DNA of 8,169 bases from Actinomycetota bacterium (GTDB lineage: Bacteria > Actinomycetota > Actinomycetes > Streptosporangiales > Streptosporangiaceae), in assembly GCA_003168295.1 (NCBI GenBank), contig PMST01000537.1, positions 1-8,169 of the forward strand, in the 5' to 3' direction. The translations under genes and the position numbers were made by a program. Positions within the stretch are counted from its first letter, which is position 1, and each line of letters begins with the position of its first letter. Positions 6,268 to 8,169 of this stretch are shown here, piece by piece. The notes under the pieces are model-generated. The model ran no database searches and had not been told where the DNA came from. It saw only the letters and a list, made by a program, of their open reading frames with translations.

Positions 6268-7095
6268 ATGTGGGACGCGACCCTTTATCTGCGGTTTGGA
6301 GGCGAGCGCGCCAGGCCGTTTTTCGACCTGCTCGCCAGGGTCGGCACCGAGATGCCCCGATACGTCGTCGACATGGGCTGCGGTCCGGGCAACCTGACCG
6401 CCACGCTCGCGCAGCGCTGGCCGTCGGCCACGGTGTGCGGCGTGGACAATTCCCCGCAGATGATCGAAACGGCCCGGCAGCTTGCGCCCGCGGCGGTCCT
6501 GCGTTCCGCGGGATCCCCGGGTTCCGGGTCGGTCATGACGAGCCATGCGCCCGGATTGTCGTTCATGCTCGACGATATAAGGCACTGGGAGCCGCAGAGC
6601 CTGCCCGACGTCATTGTCTCCAACGCGGTGCTGCAGTGGGTGCCTGGCCATCGCGAGCTACTGGTCCGCTGGGCGGGCCAGCTGGCCGATGACGGGTGGC
6701 TGGCCTTCCAGGTGCCGGGAAACTTCGATCAGCCGTCTCACGTGATCCTGCGCGAGATGGCGGCATCGGCCCGGTGGCGCTCGCTGCTGCGGGACGTGGA
6801 GCTGAACCGGCAGTCGGCCGACCCCGCGGACTACGCGGAGCTGCTGGCCGGGGCCGGGTGCGAGGTCGACGCCTGGGAGACGACGTACGTGCACATCCTG
6901 CCGGGCGAGGATCCGGTGCTCGAGTGGTACAAGGGCACCGGCCTTCGTCCCGTCCTGGCTGTGCTCGATGCGGACCAGGCCGCGGATTTTCTCGCCGAGT
7001 ACGGCGAGAAGATCCGCGTGGCCTATCCGCCAGGCCCGTTCGGTACTCTGTTCCCCTTCCGCCGGGTGTTCACCGTCGCCCACCGGGCTACCTAA
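6268..7095 (+). CDS. tam: Trans-aconitate 2-methyltransferase
   Basis: Tam methylates trans-aconitate with S-adenosylmethionine, removing an inhibitor of aconitase that forms spontaneously from cis-aconitate. The 275-residue product begins M-W-D-A-T-L-Y-L-R-F. It has the class I SAM-binding motif V-V-D-M-G-C-G-P-G-N-L-T (33-44), the ribose-binding acidic residue D60 in G-V-D-N-S-P-Q-M, the motif S-N-A-V-L-Q-W-V-P-G-H (118-128), and the Tam-type C-terminus L-E-W-Y-K-G-T-G-L-R-P-V-L (218-230). ATG 6268 is preceded by AAGGA with a 9-nt spacer; the frame is open upstream but would run through the operator and into tamR. A Gly/Ser/Ala-rich stretch at about 73-97, before the L-D-D-I motif, is longer than I expect. 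Divergent from tamR and probably repressed by it until (iso)citrate or aconitate accumulates, for example when aconitase is damaged by oxidation. Confidence 0.92.
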   Translation: MWDATLYLRFGGERARPFFDLLARVGTEMPRYVVDMGCGPGNLTATLAQRWPSATVCGVDNSPQMIETARQLAPAAVLRSAGSPGSGSVMTSHAPGLSFMLDDIRHWEPQSLPDVIVSNAVLQWVPGHRELLVRWAGQLADDGWLAFQVPGNFDQPSHVILREMAASARWRSLLRDVELNRQSADPADYAELLAGAGCEVDAWETTYVHILPGEDPVLEWYKGTGLRPVLAVLDADQAADFLAEYGEKIRVAYPPGPFGTLFPFRRVFTVAHRAT

Positions 7096-7102
7096 AGTCT
7101 CT

Positions 7103-7127
7103 TTTTCCTATTGCTTTAATAGGAAAA
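7103..7127. promoter_or_regulatory. AT-rich perfect 10-bp inverted repeat upstream of the cysteine dioxygenase operon
   Basis: TTTTCCTATT (7103-7112) and AATAGGAAAA (7118-7127) are exact reverse complements around a 5-nt GCTTT. It is the most AT-rich block of the window and starts 7 nt after the tam stop. No T-run follows on either strand, so it is not a normal intrinsic terminator. It overlaps the candidate -35 at 7111 and looks like an operator. The ATAGGAA half-site recalls, from memory, sites of Rrf2-type cysteine regulators such as CymR; this is unverified. Confidence 0.65.
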
Positions 7128-7139
7128 CTCTGGCAAGAT
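7111..7139 (+). promoter_or_regulatory. Candidate promoter of the cysteine dioxygenase operon
   Basis: TTGCTT (7111-7116) as -35 and CAAGAT (7134-7139) as -10 are separated by 17 nt. The match is modest (about 3/6 each). The start of an ATG at 7146 lies 6 nt after the -10, so a leaderless short ORF would begin at the transcription start. The inverted repeat 7103-7127 covers the -35. Confidence 0.35.
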
Positions 7140-7145
7140 CACAGC

Positions 7146-7250
7146 ATGCGCCGTGGTCTGCCTCATCTGTCGACGCCTGTTCGTCAGCGCGTTCTCGTCG
7201 GCGCCTTCCCGCTGGCGCTCTGCGTCCAGCGATGTCTGGCTCCGCGCTGA
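7146..7250 (+). CDS. Possible leaderless leader peptide, 34 codons
   Basis: The ATG lies 6 nt after the candidate -10 and has no Shine-Dalgarno, as for leaderless mRNAs. The peptide is basic (M-R-R-G-L-P-H-L) and has Cys at codons 26 and 30. These codons lie in and beside the first duplicated hairpin of the leader, and the stop falls between the two hairpin units. Third-position GC is low at its beginning, which argues against a conserved protein. It competes with the frame starting at 7153. Confidence 0.25.
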   Translation: MRRGLPHLSTPVRQRVLVGAFPLALCVQRCLAPR

Positions 7251-7353
7251 CCTAGCCGGCTCGTTTCACCCGCCAGTCCCGCCTGGCCTGTTTCGTATAC
7301 CTAATTTCCGCTGGCCTGGCAGCCAGCGATGTCAACGTGAGGGAGAGACGTGA
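7153..7353 (+). CDS. Possible leader ORF, 66 codons, ending in a GTGA overlap with the dioxygenase gene
   Basis: GTG 7153 opens a frame beginning V-V-C-L-I-C-R-R-L-F, with Cys at codons 3 and 6. It runs to TGA 7351-7353, which overlaps the cysteine dioxygenase GTG (7350) as GTGA. This is the same coupling arrangement as rsmA/ispE and dioxygenase/rhodanese in this window. Third codon positions are GC-rich in roughly the first 36 codons, then fade. No Shine-Dalgarno is seen, and the start is 13 nt past the candidate -10, so initiation is unproven. I recognise no protein family. A role as a cysteine-sensing leader is inference from the early Cys codons and the downstream gene. Confidence 0.3.
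   Translation: MVCLICRRLFVSAFSSAPSRWRSASSDVWLRADLAGSFHPPVPPGLFRIPNFRWPGSQRCQREGET
7210..7333 (+). promoter_or_regulatory. Duplicated hairpin unit in the operon leader, possible attenuator
   Basis: The stem arm CGCTGGC occurs at 7210-7216 and 7309-7315. The partner CCAGCGATGTC occurs at 7226-7236 and 7323-7333 (11-bp direct repeat). Arms 7210/7226 (6 bp) and 7309/7322 (7 bp, 6-nt loop) form two local hairpins. Cross-pairing 7226 with 7309, or 7210 with 7322, gives alternative folds. The second hairpin ends 10 nt before the Shine-Dalgarno at 7339. There is no T-run, so control of translation or coupling is more likely than intrinsic termination. Pairings were read by eye. Confidence 0.4.
7339..7345 (+). 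promoter_or_regulatory. Ribosome binding site of the cysteine dioxygenase gene
   Basis: GAGGGAG is followed after 4 nt by GTG 7350 and after 10 nt by ATG 7356 in the same frame. GTG is preferred because its spacing from GAGG (7339-7342) is 7 nt and it forms the GTGA overlap with the leader frame. Two later ATG codons (7356, 7365) remain possible. Confidence 0.6.
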
Positions 7354-7865
7354 AGATGAGCACGATGACCCGGCCAACGTCACCCGCCAGCGTGCAGCCT
7401 GGGCTGCTCGGCGCGCGGCAGCTCGGCGATGTGGTGCGGCGCCTGGCGGCGAACCCGGCAGAATGGCTGAGCCGAGTCCGGCTGAACCCCGCAGGCCGCT
7501 GGTACGAACGGATCCACCTTGACGACAGCCACGAGGTCTGGGTGATCAGCTGGCTGCCAGGCCAGGCGACCGGCTTTCACGATCATGGCGGGTCGGCGGG
7601 CGCGTTCGCGGTCGTGTGGGGAACCCTGACGGAGCGCCGGGTCGCCGGCGGAGTGGTCACGGGACAGGTGCTGGCCAAGCCGGTCGAGGCCGGTGGCTCA
7701 CGTGCGTTCGGTCCCCGCTATATCCATGACGTGCGCAACGCCGCGTCCTCGGCGGTGGCGGTGAGCGTGCACGCGTACTCGCCTCCGCTGCCGGAAATGA
7801 CGCGCTATGACCTCACCTCCGGTGGCCTGGTGAAGCTGGAAACCGAAGGCGCCGCCGCGTGGTGA
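7350..7865 (+). CDS. Cysteine dioxygenase, type I (Arg-type, cupin)
   Basis: Cysteine dioxygenase oxidises L-cysteine with O2 to cysteine sulfinate at a mononuclear Fe(II) held by three His. The 171-residue product has a cupin fold with F-H-D-H-G (H77, H79) and R-Y-I-H-D-V-R-N (H126) as the iron ligands, and S-V-H-A-Y (S139, H141, Y143) as the Ser-His-Tyr triad. R54 in W-Y-E-R aligns with the substrate carboxylate-binding Arg of true cysteine dioxygenases; thiol dioxygenases acting on 3-mercaptopropionate have Gln there. G84 takes the place of the Cys that forms the Cys-Tyr crosslink in mammals, as is common in bacteria. It overlaps the rhodanese gene by GTGA, so the two are coupled. The leader contains an AT-rich inverted repeat and possible cysteine-coding leader frames, which suggests sulfur or cysteine control. 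The family call is firm, and the substrate is likely cysteine. Confidence 0.9.
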   Translation: MKMSTMTRPTSPASVQPGLLGARQLGDVVRRLAANPAEWLSRVRLNPAGRWYERIHLDDSHEVWVISWLPGQATGFHDHGGSAGAFAVVWGTLTERRVAGGVVTGQVLAKPVEAGGSRAFGPRYIHDVRNAASSAVAVSVHAYSPPLPEMTRYDLTSGGLVKLETEGAAAW

Positions 7866-8169
7866 CGGGCAGGCCGGCGGGCGCCCGCACGATCGAGGAA
7901 TTGCTGGCGAGCGCGCGGGCCCGGCTGGTCCGGCTGACGCCGCAGGACGCCTTCCGCGAGCTGTCCGGCGAAGCGGTGCTTGTCGACATCCGGCCGGCCG
8001 CGCAGCGGGCGGACGAGGGCGAGGTACCGGGCTCGGCCATCATCGAGCGCAACCACCTGGAATGGCGCCTCGATCCGTCCTGTGCGGCCCGGCTGCCCTG
8101 GGTCACCGGGTACGACCACCGGGTCATCGTGATCTGCCAGGAGGGATACACCTCGAGCCTGGCCGCCGC
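7862..8169 (+). CDS. Rhodanese-like sulfurtransferase (3' end outside window)
   Basis: The GTG at 7862 overlaps the dioxygenase stop (GTGA) and opens a frame that runs off the window after 102 codons. The product begins M-T-G-R-P-A-G-A-R-T-I-E-E-L-L-A. It shows a single rhodanese domain: L-T-P-Q-D-A-F-R-E-L, then V-L-V-D-I-R-P (the CH2A-like D-x-R motif, ~40-46), G-E-V-P-G-S-A (~53-59) and the active-site loop V-I-C-Q-E-G-Y-T-S-S (C92 as the persulfide-carrying Cys). Rhodaneses move sulfane sulfur between donors and acceptors. Pairing with cysteine dioxygenase is seen in other bacteria and fits joint handling of cysteine sulfur: the dioxygenase oxidises the thiol and the rhodanese deals with persulfide. 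The donor and acceptor are unknown. Few residues should be missing if this is a one-domain protein. Confidence 0.88.
   Translation, partial: MTGRPAGARTIEELLASARARLVRLTPQDAFRELSGEAVLVDIRPAAQRADEGEVPGSAIIERNHLEWRLDPSCAARLPWVTGYDHRVIVICQEGYTSSLAA

Noticed and set aside
7103..7127. Inverted repeat as intrinsic terminator of tam
   Set aside because: The stem is AT-rich and weak, and neither strand has a T-run after it; its overlap with the candidate -35 suits an operator better.
1..8169. Insertion sequences, phage genes, tRNA or rRNA genes
   Set aside because: No transposase or integrase motifs, no terminal inverted repeats with target duplications and no tRNA-like cloverleaf were seen by eye.

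Overview
The window is very GC-rich. It uses GTG starts freely, has GTGA stop/start overlaps, and its gene order and protein motifs are typical of an actinobacterium. I cannot name the genus. The first two thirds is the conserved actinobacterial housekeeping run metG - tatD - rsmA(ksgA) - ispE - ABC-F ATPase, all on the + strand. In Mycobacterium and Streptomyces a resuscitation-promoting factor gene normally lies between tatD and rsmA. Here that place holds only about 210 bp of C-rich, palindrome-bearing non-coding DNA.

The ABC-F gene converges, with a 6-nt gap, on a minus-strand MarR-family regulator. That regulator is divergent from a trans-aconitate methyltransferase gene. This is the tamR/tam arrangement described in Streptomyces coelicolor. 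A perfect 14-bp palindrome (TCTTGACGTCAAGA) lies between the two genes and overlaps plausible promoters for both, so it is the likely TamR operator.

The last 1.1 kb holds a sulfur-metabolism operon: an Arg-type cysteine dioxygenase and a rhodanese that overlap by GTGA, the rhodanese running off the window. The 254-bp leader of this operon is the most unusual stretch. It carries an AT-rich perfect 10-bp inverted repeat over a probable -35. It has short open frames with early or late Cys codons, one of which ends in a GTGA overlap with the dioxygenase start. It also has a duplicated hairpin unit whose arms can pair in alternative ways. I propose a cysteine-sensing leader; this is inference.

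A second theme is that several neighbouring genes carry in-frame loop or tail expansions. They include a Pro-rich palindromic insert in TatD, a 30-bp tandem duplication plus low-complexity insert in RsmA, an 18-bp collagen-like duplication in IspE and six 18-bp units in the TamR N-terminus. A longer Gly/Ser loop in Tam may be a fifth case. No tRNA, rRNA, CRISPR or insertion sequence was seen.
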